64,000 nt of DNA from Rhodobacteraceae bacterium 63075 (GTDB taxonomy: Bacteria > Pseudomonadota > Alphaproteobacteria > Rhodobacterales > Rhodobacteraceae), in contig QVMW01000002.1 of NCBI GenBank assembly GCA_003417655.1, forward strand, positions 62,001-126,000, read 5' to 3'. The position numbers and the translations under genes were made by a program. Shown one piece after another: positions 49,259 to 58,672 of the stretch. The stretch's first letter is position 1, and every line of letters starts with the position of its first letter. The notes under the pieces were generated by a model. It was not told the DNA's origin, did not search any database, and was given only the letters and a program-made list of their open reading frames with translations.

Positions 49259-50200
49259 ATGATGAAAACCCGCACTCTCCCCGCCGATGCCAGCGGCATC
49301 GAACAGGCCGCGGCGCTCCTGCGCGCGGGCGCGCTCGTCGCGCTGCCCACGGAGACGGTCTATGGCCTCGCGGCCGATGCGCGGCAGGGCGAGGCCGTGG
49401 CGGACATCTATGCCGCCAAGGGCCGGCCCGCGTTCAACCCCCTGATCGTTCATGTCCCCACCGCCGAGGCGGCGCATGGCCACGCCGTCTGGTCCGAGGC
49501 CGCCGAACGGCTCGCCTCGGCCTTCTGGCCCGGCCCGCTCACGCTCGTCCTGCCGCTCTGCGAGGGTCACGGGATCGCCAGCCTCGTGACGGCGGGGCAA
49601 GGCACGCTCGCCCTGCGCTGCCCGGCGCATCCGGTCGCACAGGAGCTGCTGCTGGCCTTCGGCGGCCCTCTCGCCGCGCCCTCTGCGAACCCCTCGGGCA
49701 AGATCAGCCCGACCGAGGCGGCGCATGTGCTGGACGGCCTGGGCGGCAGGATCGCCGCCGTGCTCGATGGCGGCGCGGCCGAGATCGGGCTGGAAAGCAC
49801 CATCGTCAGCCTCGCCGGAGAGCCCCGGCTGCTGCGTCACGGTTCGATCACCCGCGAGGCGCTCGAAGCCGCGCTCGGCGCGCCTCTCGCCGAGGATGTC
49901 ACCCCCGCCGCCGTCGAGGCTCCGGGCCAGCTCAGCGCGCATTACGCCCCGGACGCGGCCCTGCGCCTCGAGGCCCGTGCGGCAGAGCCCGGCGAGGCGC
50001 TTCTGGGATTCGGTGCCGTGGACGGGGCCACGCTCAACCTGTCGCCCTCGGGCGATCTGCGCGAAGCGGCGGCCAATCTCTTCTCGATGCTGCGCAAACT
50101 CGATGCTTCTGCCGCGAGAATCGCCGTCTCGCCGATCCCGGCGAAAGGCATCGGCATCGCCATCAATGACCGTCTGAAGCGCGCCGCCGCGCCGCGCTAG
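49259..50200 (+). CDS. tsaC: L-threonylcarbamoyladenylate synthase (TsaC/Sua5)
   Basis: This enzyme makes threonylcarbamoyl-AMP for the universal t6A37 modification of tRNA. The 313-residue protein has the YrdC domain (LVALPTETVYGLAADA, IYAAKGRPAFNPLIVHV, FWPGPLTLVL, APSANPSGKISPT, STIVSLAG) and a C-terminal Sua5 extension (ESPGQLSAHYAPD-like EAPGQLSAHYAPDAAL). Two ATGs in tandem (49259, 49262) compete. It is divergent from the acyl-CoA dehydrogenase gene. Confidence 0.94.
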   Translation: MMKTRTLPADASGIEQAAALLRAGALVALPTETVYGLAADARQGEAVADIYAAKGRPAFNPLIVHVPTAEAAHGHAVWSEAAERLASAFWPGPLTLVLPLCEGHGIASLVTAGQGTLALRCPAHPVAQELLLAFGGPLAAPSANPSGKISPTEAAHVLDGLGGRIAAVLDGGAAEIGLESTIVSLAGEPRLLRHGSITREALEAALGAPLAEDVTPAAVEAPGQLSAHYAPDAALRLEARAAEPGEALLGFGAVDGATLNLSPSGDLREAAANLFSMLRKLDASAARIAVSPIPAKGIGIAINDRLKRAAAPR

Positions 50201-50215
50201 AACATCGACGCGGGG

Positions 50216-50797
50216 TCAGGCGTGCCCGGCATCCGAGGAGAGCAGCAGCGGATCGATCCCGATCTCCCGCAAGGCCGCGACCCATTTGCCATCGCCGCTG
50301 CCCCCGAAGACGAAGCCCGCCTCCGCAGGCGCAATGAGCCAGCCGTTCTGGCGGATCTCCGCCTCGAGCTGGCCCGCGCCCCAGCCGGTATAGCCGAGCG
50401 CAAGCAGCGCCCGCCGCGGCCCCGTGCCGCGGGCGATGTCTTCCAGCACATCGACCGAGGTGCTCAGGCGCACCCCCTCGATGATCCTGTGCGAGGAGAC
50501 CCCCGAGACATATTCGTCCGAATGCAGCACGAAGCCGCGCCCCATCTCGACGGGGCCGCCGAAATGCACGACCTGGCTGGCCGTGTCGTCGACGGCTCCG
50601 AGATCGAGCTGGTCGGCAAGATCATTGAGCGAGATGTCCTCGGCAAGCTTGTTGACGATCAGCCCCATCGTGCCCTCGTCGGACTGCTCGCAAACGAGCA
50701 CCACGGCGCGCTCGAAGCGCGGATCGGCGATTCCCGGCATCGCGATCAGCAGCTTGCCGGCCAGATCATCCGCATTTTGCCTGTTCTCGTCGCTCAC
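50216..50797 (-). CDS. YqgE/AlgH family protein (UPF0301)
   Basis: This 193-residue protein of the YqgE/AlgH family has the typical GKLLIAMPGIADPRFERAVVLVCEQSDEGTMGLIVNK and FGGPVEMGRGFVLHS stretches, and a LGYTGWGAGQLEAEI motif. Function is unclear: AlgH has been linked to alginate regulation in Pseudomonas, but the family is broader. I chose GTG at 50797 because an AAGG site lies upstream. A TTG at 50827 is the alternative. Confidence 0.9.
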   Translation of the reverse strand: MSDENRQNADDLAGKLLIAMPGIADPRFERAVVLVCEQSDEGTMGLIVNKLAEDISLNDLADQLDLGAVDDTASQVVHFGGPVEMGRGFVLHSDEYVSGVSSHRIIEGVRLSTSVDVLEDIARGTGPRRALLALGYTGWGAGQLEAEIRQNGWLIAPAEAGFVFGGSGDGKWVAALREIGIDPLLLSSDAGHA

Positions 50798-50943
50798 CGC
50801 TCGGCCTTTCGTCTTGCATCCGTTCAACTTGAGGGCAGCTCGCGGAAGTTACAAGGGAATCCCGCTGCGGCGAACTGCTCACCGAAACATCTCTCGCCTG
50901 ATTGTGAGTTGGCTTTTACCGCCCGATTGCGCATCTGTGAGAC

Positions 50944-51747
50944 ATGAAAAAGCTTCATGCCCCCCTCCTCGCGCTCCTCGGCGCCCTGTTTCTTGCGCCC
51001 TTCGCGGCCGCGAACCCCTATGGCGCCAAGGCCGAAGCGCGCCTCCTGCATGGCTGGACCGGCGAGGACGGGGCCCGCATGGCGGCGCTGCATATCACGC
51101 TCGCCCCCGGCTGGAAGACATACTGGCGCGCGCCGGGCGATGCCGGGATCCCGCCCCATTTCGACTGGAGCGCCTCCCGCAACATCGCCTCGGCCAAGGC
51201 CCATTGGCCGCGGCCCGTCGTCTTCGACCAGGGCGGCATGCGCTCCATCGGCTACAAGGGCGAGCTGGTCCTGCCGATGACTCTGACCCCCGAACGCCCC
51301 GGCGAGCCGATGGTGATCGATGCGACCGTCGATATCGGCATCTGCGAGGATATCTGCGTGCCCGTGCGGATCGCGCTGAACGAAACACTGGGCCCCGCCG
51401 CGCGCTCTGGCGTGCGCGAGATCAAGGCAGCCCTGGCGGACGCGCCCCTCAGCGCGGGCAAGGCCGGCGTGACGGGCCTGCGCTGCTCGGCCTCCGCAAG
51501 CCGCGACGGGCTGATGGTCAAGATCGAGATGAGTGTCCCGTCCCTCGGCGGGCGCGAAGCAGCCACGATCGAGACCGGCGATCCGCTGATCTGGGCCAAG
51601 GAACCGGCGCTGAGGCGCAGCGGCAAGACGCTCACGCTGCGCTCCGAACTGGTGCATGCCGTTGCCGACAGCTTCGCGCTCGACCGCTCCGCCCTGCGCG
51701 TGACGCTGCTGGGCCGCGACCGCGCGGTGGACATCAAGGGCTGCTGA
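50944..51747 (+). CDS. Periplasmic DsbD N-terminal-like domain protein
   Basis: This 267-residue protein has a Sec signal peptide (MKKLHAPLLALLGALFLAPFAAA) and then a DsbD alpha-type domain, as in the periplasmic part of DsbD/ScsB: GDAGIPPHFDWSAS, VVFDQGGMRSIGYKGELVLPM, and the redox loop DIGICEDICVPVR with two Cys. It lacks the DsbD membrane and thioredoxin domains. It may reduce or shuttle electrons to a periplasmic partner. The gene stands alone, converging with the RND permease. Confidence 0.88.
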   Translation: MKKLHAPLLALLGALFLAPFAAANPYGAKAEARLLHGWTGEDGARMAALHITLAPGWKTYWRAPGDAGIPPHFDWSASRNIASAKAHWPRPVVFDQGGMRSIGYKGELVLPMTLTPERPGEPMVIDATVDIGICEDICVPVRIALNETLGPAARSGVREIKAALADAPLSAGKAGVTGLRCSASASRDGLMVKIEMSVPSLGGREAATIETGDPLIWAKEPALRRSGKTLTLRSELVHAVADSFALDRSALRVTLLGRDRAVDIKGC

Positions 51748-51775
51748 GAACACCTGCGCGCGCCGCGCAACCGCC

Positions 51776-54700
51776 CTAGCCGGCCAGGGCCCGGCGGCGC
51801 ATTGCATAGGCGGTCCCGCCCAGAGCCAGCACGGCGAGCAGCGACGTCAGCGCCAGCACTCCCGCGAGATAGAGCCCGAGCGCGCCGAGCGCGCTGCCGG
51901 GGGCCATCAGGGCTTCACCAACGACGGGTGCCACGCCTCCGGCCACGGCAAACCAGCCCAGCGTGAGGGCGAACCACCCCGCCATCACCGCGCCGCCGCC
52001 GATCACCCAGCCGCGCACCGCACCGGCCCCGCGCGCCCTGAGGGCACGGCGCAGGGCCCTGACCTGCCGCGCGAAATCGGCCTGCATCGCCACCAGCACA
52101 GGCACCACGAGCAGCACGAGCACCATGCCGAAGCCCAGCCCGTAGACCAGCGTGATGACCGTCGGCTTGAGAAACTGCGCCTGCTGCGATGTCTCGTAAA
52201 GCAGCGGCGTGAGACCGAGCACAGTCGTCAGCGTCGTCAGCATCACCGCCCGCAGACGGTCCACCGCGCCTTCGATGATCGAGGGCACGAGGCCGCGCTC
52301 CTGCGCATATTCGTCGATCGTGGTGATGAGCACGATGGAATCGTTGATGATGATCCCGGTCATGCCGAGCAGGCCGACCACCGTGAACATGCTCAGCGGC
52401 ACGTCCCAGGCGTTGTGACCATAGATCGTCCCGACAAGCCCGAAGGGTATGATCGCCATGACGACAATGGGCCGCGTCCAGCTCGCGAAGACCCAGGCCA
52501 GCACGAGATAGATGCCCACGAGGCACAAGATGAACCCCGTCAGCGCATCGGCCAGGAAGGCATCCTCCTGTTCGCTCAAGCCTGCGAGCCGCCATTCAAC
52601 CTGTTGAATGCCCGCAATCTCCGGCAGGATCGTCTCCTTGAGGGCCTGCTGAATCTCCGCCGCGCGCGCCGGATCGTCCTCGGAAATGTCACCGGTGACG
52701 GAGACGGTGCGCAAACCGTTCTCCCGGCGGATGGTCGAAAAGCCCGCCTCCTCGCGCAGGTTCACGATATCCGACAGCGCCACGTATTTCCCGCTCGGGG
52801 CCCGGAGCTGCGTGGTATAGAGGAAATCCGCGCGCACCTCCTCCCCGGGCAGCTCCACGCGGATCGACGCGCTGCGCGCCCCGTCGGGATAGGTCGCCGC
52901 CTCGAGCCCGTTCAGCCTGTGTCGGAGCACGCGGCCCACCCCGTCGATGGTAAAGCCCAGCGCCTGGCCCTGCGCGCTCAGATCGAGGACGAACTCGTCC
53001 TTGTCATAGCTTAGCGTGTCCTCCACGCCGCTCACCTCCGGATAGCGGCTCACCGCCTCCTTGAGCGCCTCGCTGGCCGCCTTGAGCGTGCGCGCATCGG
53101 CTCCGAAGAACTGCACGTCGAGCGCATCTCCCCCCGGCCCCGAGCGCCAGCCGCGAAAGCTCACGGTCTCCAGCAGCGGATGGCTCGGCAGCCTGCCCTG
53201 CAACTCTCCCAGAAAGGCAAAGCTCGAATAGGGGCGAAGATCGGCGTCGATGAGCTCGATCGCGATGGCGCCCAGCTCTTCGGGCTCCTTGGTGTCCGAC
53301 CCGGCCAGCGGCGGCCATGTATTGCCGCCCACCTGCGCCAGCACATAGTCGATCGGGTTGCGCCCGTGGCGCTCCTCGTAGTCCGCGCCGAGCTCCTCGA
53401 TGGCCTGCTGAAGCGCGGTCATCATCTCGATGGAATCGGCGCGGCTCGAGCCGGGGACCATGGCGAAATTGCCCGAGATCGAGCTGCGCTCCGGCGCGTT
53501 GAAAAAGCGCCATTTCACATCGCCCTGCAAGAACAGCGCCGCCTGGCTGGCGAGGATCACCAGAACCCCGGCCAGAACCGGATAGCGCAGCTTGATGACC
53601 CAGCCCATGAGAGGCCGGAAGAGCCGCTCGCGGCCCCAGCGAAAGCCGCGATTGACGTATTTCGACGGCAGGTCATACCAGTGCTCCTTCGCCGAATGCG
53701 CCAGCGAATGGGCCATGTGGTTGGGCAGGATCAGGAAACACTCCACGAGGCTCGCGATCAGCACGACGACGACCGTGAAGGGAATGTCGGAAATCAGATC
53801 GCCGAAGCGCCCCTCGATGAAGGTGAGCGCGAAGAAGGCCAGCAGCGTGGTGAGCGTGGCCGAGAAGACGGGCATCGACATGCGCAGGGCCGCGCGCTCG
53901 GCGGCGTCCATGGGGGCCTCGCCATATTTTCGCACCCGCGCATCGGCATGTTCGCCCACCACGATCGCATCGTCCACGACGATGCCGAGCGTGATGATCA
54001 GCGCGAAGAGCGAGATCATGTTGATGGTCAGCCCCGACAGGAACATCAGCGCCACAGCCGCCAGCATGGCAACGGGAATCCCCGCAGCGACCCAGAAGGC
54101 CGTGCGCGCATTGAGGAAGAAAAACAGAAGCCCCACCACGAGGCCAAGCCCGACAAGCCCGTTGTCGAGCAGGATGTTCAGGCGTCCGCTGATCGCCTCG
54201 GCGCGCGTGCGGATGAGATCGAGCGAGACACCGGGCGGCAGGGTCTGCTCCAGCGCGGCGGCCTCCTCCTCCACTATGCGCTGAATGGCGATGGCATCGC
54301 CCCGCGCCGAGCGATCCACCCGGATCGAGATCGCCGGGTTGGGGCCGACAAAATAACTGCGCTCGCGCGTCGCCCCCTCCAGCTCGATCCGCGCCACGTC
54401 GGCAACCGTGAGCTTGGAACCGTCCGCCAGCGCCTTGATGGCGATCCGGCCGATCTCTTCGGCGCTGCGCTTCGCGGTCCCCGTGCGCACCCGCGCATTG
54501 GCCCCGTCCACATTGCCCGCCGGGTCGGCATTCACCTCCTCGCCGATCGCATCGGCGATCTGGCGGAAGGTGATGTCATGCTTGATGAGATCGCGCGTCG
54601 AGACGATGACCGAGGTGCGCTGGCCCACAACGCCCCTGAGCGTCGTCCGCGTCACCCCCTCCTGAAAGAGCCGCGCGACGAACTCGTCGGCAAAGCCCGC

Positions 54701-55186
54701 AAGCTGCTCGGCCCCGACGGGGCCGGTGATGACGACATCGGTGACCCGGTCATACCACGCGCCGCGCTCGACGGTCGGCTCCTCGGCATCCTCAGGCAGA
54801 AGCGTGACCTGGCCCAGCGCGGTTTCCACGTCGTCGCTGGCGCGGGCCATGTCCCAGTCGGGCTCGAATTCCAGCTCGATCCGCGCGCGCCCCTCGCGCG
54901 AGGTGGAACTGGCCTCGATCACGCCTTCCACGGCCAGAAGCGCCGGCTCGACCACCTGCACGATGCCGGTGTCCACATCCTCGGCCCCGGCCCCGTCCCA
55001 GAGGATCGAGACGGTGACATCATCGACGATGATGTCGGGAAAGAACTGCGCCCGCATCCGCGGAACCGCGGCGATCCCGGCGACGATGAGCACCACCAGC
55101 AGCAGGTTCGCCACCGTCTTGTGACGGGTGAAATAGGAGATGATCCCGCCGATAAAGCCGCGATTCTGAAGGCTCGGGCCGCGCAT
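51776..55186 (-). CDS. RND efflux pump permease (HAE1/AcrB-like)
   Basis: This 1136-residue inner-membrane RND pump shows two pseudo-repeats. It has GIVVDDAIVVGEH with the paired proton-relay Asp residues in TM4, a CMLMP-type large periplasmic porter region and later GIIINDSIVLITTIDEYAQERG (TM10 region). After the usual last helix (about residue 1030), an extra tail contains about three more hydrophobic segments. Substrates unknown; the proton-driven export of hydrophobic compounds is usual. It follows the adaptor by 3 nt. No outer-membrane TolC gene is nearby. Confidence 0.94.
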   Translation of the reverse strand: MRGPSLQNRGFIGGIISYFTRHKTVANLLLVVLIVAGIAAVPRMRAQFFPDIIVDDVTVSILWDGAGAEDVDTGIVQVVEPALLAVEGVIEASSTSREGRARIELEFEPDWDMARASDDVETALGQVTLLPEDAEEPTVERGAWYDRVTDVVITGPVGAEQLAGFADEFVARLFQEGVTRTTLRGVVGQRTSVIVSTRDLIKHDITFRQIADAIGEEVNADPAGNVDGANARVRTGTAKRSAEEIGRIAIKALADGSKLTVADVARIELEGATRERSYFVGPNPAISIRVDRSARGDAIAIQRIVEEEAAALEQTLPPGVSLDLIRTRAEAISGRLNILLDNGLVGLGLVVGLLFFFLNARTAFWVAAGIPVAMLAAVALMFLSGLTINMISLFALIITLGIVVDDAIVVGEHADARVRKYGEAPMDAAERAALRMSMPVFSATLTTLLAFFALTFIEGRFGDLISDIPFTVVVVLIASLVECFLILPNHMAHSLAHSAKEHWYDLPSKYVNRGFRWGRERLFRPLMGWVIKLRYPVLAGVLVILASQAALFLQGDVKWRFFNAPERSSISGNFAMVPGSSRADSIEMMTALQQAIEELGADYEERHGRNPIDYVLAQVGGNTWPPLAGSDTKEPEELGAIAIELIDADLRPYSSFAFLGELQGRLPSHPLLETVSFRGWRSGPGGDALDVQFFGADARTLKAASEALKEAVSRYPEVSGVEDTLSYDKDEFVLDLSAQGQALGFTIDGVGRVLRHRLNGLEAATYPDGARSASIRVELPGEEVRADFLYTTQLRAPSGKYVALSDIVNLREEAGFSTIRRENGLRTVSVTGDISEDDPARAAEIQQALKETILPEIAGIQQVEWRLAGLSEQEDAFLADALTGFILCLVGIYLVLAWVFASWTRPIVVMAIIPFGLVGTIYGHNAWDVPLSMFTVVGLLGMTGIIINDSIVLITTIDEYAQERGLVPSIIEGAVDRLRAVMLTTLTTVLGLTPLLYETSQQAQFLKPTVITLVYGLGFGMVLVLLVVPVLVAMQADFARQVRALRRALRARGAGAVRGWVIGGGAVMAGWFALTLGWFAVAGGVAPVVGEALMAPGSALGALGLYLAGVLALTSLLAVLALGGTAYAMRRRALAG

Positions 55187-55189
55187 GGC

Positions 55190-56659
55190 TCAGCCTCCCA
55201 TCCGGTCTTCGATCCGCGCAACCATCCGCGCAGGCACCCTTGGCTCCTCGAGCCGTGCCAGAAGCCGCTCTTTGACGTCTTCGGGCATCTGCGAAGAGGA
55301 CTTGACCGCCGCCATGAGCGCCGCGCGCCGTGCCTCTGTCAGCTCGATCATGTCGGCCTCGCCCGGCACCTCGCCGGCCCCCGACGCAGCGTCACGCGTG
55401 ATCGGCTTGACGGAGATGCCCGGCCCCAGCAGCGGCGTGCGCTGCGCCACGACGAGCTTGCCGACAAGCTCTTCGGCGCGCACGATCACATCGTCACCCT
55501 GCCTGCGCAAAAGCGTGACCGGGGCCCGCTCGAGGCGGTTTTCGTCATCTATCACCAGCACGTTCATATCCGCGCCCAGCGCCGTCGCGGGCAGCTTGGT
55601 GACACCCTCCAGCGGTGCCTCCTCGATCTTCACGGTGACGAAATCGCCGGGCTTGAACCCGGCGGCGCGGTCAAGCTCGGCATAGAGCATGCGCCCGGTC
55701 TCGCCGCTGTCAATGGCCGCACCCTCGCGGCTGAGCCGCCCCTGCGCGGTCAGGTCCACGCCAAAATCGCCCAGCAGGACCGTGACGCCCGCGTCTTCCA
55801 GCTCGCCCTTCTCGTTCAGCAGCCGAGAATAGGCCTGTGTCGAAAGCCGGAACGCCACTTCCAGATCGTCCGGATCGACCAGCTCGCCGAGCCGCTCGTT
55901 CGGGCTGACGAGCCGGCCCTCCACGGCCATCGCGCTCGCCAGGACGCCATCGAACCGCGCCGCGATCTCCGTCTCCTCGAGCCGCCGCGTCGCATCCTCG
56001 ACGGCAATCTTCGCCCGCGCGAGCCGCGTCGCCGAGCTGTCCACGCGGGCTTCGGCCTGGGCAAGCGCCTGCCTGCGCGTCAGAACGGCGGCCCGCGCCG
56101 TGCTGGCGGCGATCTCGGCGTTTTCCACCGCCGCATCCGTGCCGACGCCGCGCTCCTTGAGGTTCTGTTGGCGTTCGAAGGCGCGCTGGCGCAGGGCGGC
56201 CTGTTCTCGCGCGGTCGCCAGCTCGCCTCGGGCCAGTTCCAGCGCCCGCGCCGCATCGCGCGTCTCTGCCTGCGCATCGCTCAGGTCGGCCTCGCTGCGC
56301 GCCAGCGCCGAGCGCGCATCCGCATCGTCGATCCGGATCATCACCTCCCCGGCCTTGAAGGCCCCGCCGGCGACGAAATCCTCGGCCAGCCAGGTGATCG
56401 TCCCGCCCACGGCGGGGCGTATTTCCAGCGTGCTGCGGCTGCCGATTTCGCCATAGGCGGTGATCACGGGCGTGATCCGCTCGGCATTCACGCGCACCGC
56501 GTTGACCGAAAACACCCGCTCTTCGAACTCCGGAACGCGCGCCTCGCGGGCCATCCGCGCCTCGAAGGCCCCGCGCACCATGAGCGCACCATAGGCCAGC
56601 AGGCCGAGCGTCACCGCCAGGATGAAAAGCCCCGTCAATCCGCGCTGCAAGAACCGCAT
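55190..56659 (-). CDS. RND efflux periplasmic adaptor (membrane fusion protein)
   Basis: This 489-residue adaptor has an N-terminal membrane anchor (LTGLFILAVTLGLLAYGALMV), a lipoyl-like segment (IRPAVGGTITWLAEDFVAGGAFKAGEVMIRIDD), a long alpha-hairpin (about residues 115-220) and beta-barrel and membrane-proximal domains. The C-terminal tail (about 65 residues, rich in charged residues) is longer than usual. It links the downstream RND permease to an outer-membrane channel. The two genes form an operon. Confidence 0.93.
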   Translation of the reverse strand: MRFLQRGLTGLFILAVTLGLLAYGALMVRGAFEARMAREARVPEFEERVFSVNAVRVNAERITPVITAYGEIGSRSTLEIRPAVGGTITWLAEDFVAGGAFKAGEVMIRIDDADARSALARSEADLSDAQAETRDAARALELARGELATAREQAALRQRAFERQQNLKERGVGTDAAVENAEIAASTARAAVLTRRQALAQAEARVDSSATRLARAKIAVEDATRRLEETEIAARFDGVLASAMAVEGRLVSPNERLGELVDPDDLEVAFRLSTQAYSRLLNEKGELEDAGVTVLLGDFGVDLTAQGRLSREGAAIDSGETGRMLYAELDRAAGFKPGDFVTVKIEEAPLEGVTKLPATALGADMNVLVIDDENRLERAPVTLLRRQGDDVIVRAEELVGKLVVAQRTPLLGPGISVKPITRDAASGAGEVPGEADMIELTEARRAALMAAVKSSSQMPEDVKERLLARLEEPRVPARMVARIEDRMGG

Positions 56660-56735
56660 GTCACTTCCTTCAAACCTGCGCCACGCGCCGCAAAACGGCG
56701 ACCGCGTTTCACCTTATACGCGCCTGGCGACGGAT

Positions 56736-57176
56736 TCAGTCGAAAAACGCTTCAAAAAACTGTTCGTAATTCGTGATGAAGTCGAAATCCCCGATCTGCT
56801 CGCGCGTCAGGAAGGCAAAGCCCGCGCCCTCCCCAAGCCGGATGTCCCGCGCAGAAAGGCGCGGGCCGAGCTCGAAGACATGGATCACCCAGTCGTGCCT
56901 GAGCGCCGAGCGGGTCTTCGCAAGCGGGGTGAAATCGGAACGCGCGAAGCGCAGCCCCGTCTCCTCGGCGAACTCCCGCGCCGCGGCCTCGGCCAGCCCC
57001 TCGCCCGGCTCCGCCCGCCCCCCGAAGAGCGACCATTTGCCCGGCGCGGCGACACCGTCGTGATCGTCCCTGAGCTGGGCGAGGAAACGGCCCTCGCCAT
57101 CCCGCGCCAGAACGGCTGCAACGCGCACCCGCTCGGCCTCCGGCGCGGCCCCGATAAGCGGAAAATCTTCCGTCAT
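56736..57176 (-). CDS. NUDIX hydrolase
   Basis: This 146-residue protein has the Nudix box G-x5-E-x7-R-E-x-x-E-E-x-G (GGRAEPGEGLAEAAAREFAEETGL). Substrate not determined; family members cleave nucleoside diphosphates linked to X. The ATG at 57176 overlaps the moaB stop by 4 nt (ATGA). The gene is last in the uracil-glycosylase/moaB/Nudix operon. Confidence 0.92.
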   Translation of the reverse strand: MTEDFPLIGAAPEAERVRVAAVLARDGEGRFLAQLRDDHDGVAAPGKWSLFGGRAEPGEGLAEAAAREFAEETGLRFARSDFTPLAKTRSALRHDWVIHVFELGPRLSARDIRLGEGAGFAFLTREQIGDFDFITNYEQFFEAFFD

Positions 57177-57715
57177 TTCCGCCGCTTGTGCTCGTCCAGA
57201 CGCGGCATGATCTCAACGAAGTTGCACGGGCGGTGGCGATAGTCGAACTGCCATTTCAGGATCTCGTCCCAGGCATCCTTGCAGGCCCCCGGGCTGCCCG
57301 GCAGGGCGAAGAGATAGGTCCCGCTCGCCACGCCCGCCGTCGCCCGGCTCTGGACCGCGCTGGTTCCGATCTTGTTCATCGAGACCATGGTGAAGACGGT
57401 GCCAAAGGCGTCGATCTCCTTCTCATAGACATCGCGATGCGCCTCCACGGTCACGTCGCGGCCCGTCAGCCCCGTCCCGCCTGTCGAGATGATCGCGTCG
57501 ATGCCCGCCTCCTCGCTCCAGGCGCGCAGCTGCTCGGCGATGGCCAGCCGCTCGTCGCGGATGATCCTGCGGTCGGCCAGCACATGCCCGGCCTCTTCGA
57601 TCCGCCCGGCCAGCACATCGCCGGAGCGGTCCTCATCAGGCGTGCGCGTGTCGCTCACCGTCAGCACGGCAATGCGCACGGGAATGAACTCTTTCGTCTC
57701 GTCTATCCGGCTCAT
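57173..57715 (-). CDS. moaB: MoaB, molybdopterin adenylyltransferase-type protein
   Basis: MoaB/MogA-family enzymes adenylate molybdopterin. The 180-residue protein has the signature IAVLTVSDTRTPDEDRSGDVL, and IISTGGTGLTGRDVT, VFTMVSMNKIGTSAVQSRATAG and ALPGSPGACKDAWDEIL. ATG at 57715 overlaps the uracil-glycosylase stop by 4 nt. It complements the moeA fusion gene 22 kb away in the Mo-cofactor pathway. Confidence 0.94.
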   Translation of the reverse strand: MSRIDETKEFIPVRIAVLTVSDTRTPDEDRSGDVLAGRIEEAGHVLADRRIIRDERLAIAEQLRAWSEEAGIDAIISTGGTGLTGRDVTVEAHRDVYEKEIDAFGTVFTMVSMNKIGTSAVQSRATAGVASGTYLFALPGSPGACKDAWDEILKWQFDYRHRPCNFVEIMPRLDEHKRRK

Positions 57716-58503
57716 GTCTCCAGCCTCGCCTTGATCTCCAGAAGGTCGGCCCAGGCCTCCCGCTTCGCCTCCGGCTCCCTGAGCAGGTAGGCCGGATCGA
57801 CCATCGGCATGGCGGGCAGCCCGTAGCTTTCCGTCCATTTGCCCCGAAGCCGCGTGACGCCGCGCTTCTGCAACCCCGCATCGCAGGAGATATTGCCCAT
57901 CAGGATCACGATCTCCGGCCCGGCAAGCTGCACATGGCGCTGCACGAAGGGCCGCATCATCGCGATCTCGTCGGGCTTTGGCTCGCGGTTCTGCGGCGGA
58001 CGCCAGGGCAAAACATTGGTGATGTAAACGCTTTCCGCGCGGCTCAGCCCGATCGCGGCCAGCATCCTGTCGAGCAGCTTCCCGGCGCTGCCCACGAAGG
58101 GCCGCCCCTCACGGTCCTCCTCGCGCCCCGGCGCTTCCCCGATAATCATGACGCGGCTGCCCGGAGCGCCATCGGCAAAGACAAGGTTGCGCGCCCCGCG
58201 CCTCAGCTCGCAATGCTCGAAAGCGCCCAGCGCCGCCTTAAGCTCTTCGAGCGAGCCTGCCGCCTCCGCCGCCGCCCGCGCAGCGGCGACCGGGTCGACC
58301 TTGGGCGCTTCGGGCGGCGGCTCGGGCACGGCTGCGGGCTCCGCCGCCTCTGGATTGCGAGCGCGCGTTGGCACCTCCGGTTTCGCCCTCTCCTTGATCT
58401 CGAAACGGTTGACGGGCGTCTCGCTCAGCGCTTCGTCCGCGCCAAGCTCCACCTGCCATGCCAGCGCCGCCCGCGCGGCCCAATAGTCGGTTGCCGATTC
58501 CAT
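57712..58503 (-). CDS. Uracil-DNA glycosylase, family 4-like
   Basis: This 263-residue DNA repair glycosylase has the family-4/5 motif GEAPGREEDREGRPFVGSAGKLLDR (GEAPG at 122-126) and motif 3 (VLPWRPPQNREPKPDE). An Ala/Pro/Glu linker (about 40-85) precedes the catalytic domain. Family 4 enzymes have four Fe-S cysteines. Here only Cys98 aligns clearly with the first; the partner site is Arg101, and the two later ligand sites read as L/W and M. It heads the operon with moaB and Nudix. Confidence 0.88.
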   Translation of the reverse strand: MESATDYWAARAALAWQVELGADEALSETPVNRFEIKERAKPEVPTRARNPEAAEPAAVPEPPPEAPKVDPVAAARAAAEAAGSLEELKAALGAFEHCELRRGARNLVFADGAPGSRVMIIGEAPGREEDREGRPFVGSAGKLLDRMLAAIGLSRAESVYITNVLPWRPPQNREPKPDEIAMMRPFVQRHVQLAGPEIVILMGNISCDAGLQKRGVTRLRGKWTESYGLPAMPMVDPAYLLREPEAKREAWADLLEIKARLET

Positions 58504-58672
58504 GGGGCGAGACTACCGCAATCGCCGCGGGGCCACACGCGCATTTTCCGCACGCGGGGGGGGCAAAAGCGCGGCGGATCGCCCGCCTCACCAGACGGCG
58601 CCTCCAGCCCTGCCCCATTGCAAGGCCCCCCAGCGCCGCCTATAACGCCCTGAGCCTGCACGGGAGCCGCCA

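Noticed and set aside
53180..56776. A plus-strand reading frame of over 1100 codons opposite the RND pump genes
   Set aside because: It lies antisense to two intact, well-recognised genes and encodes an Arg/His/Pro-rich sequence without domains. High G+C leaves such frames open by chance.
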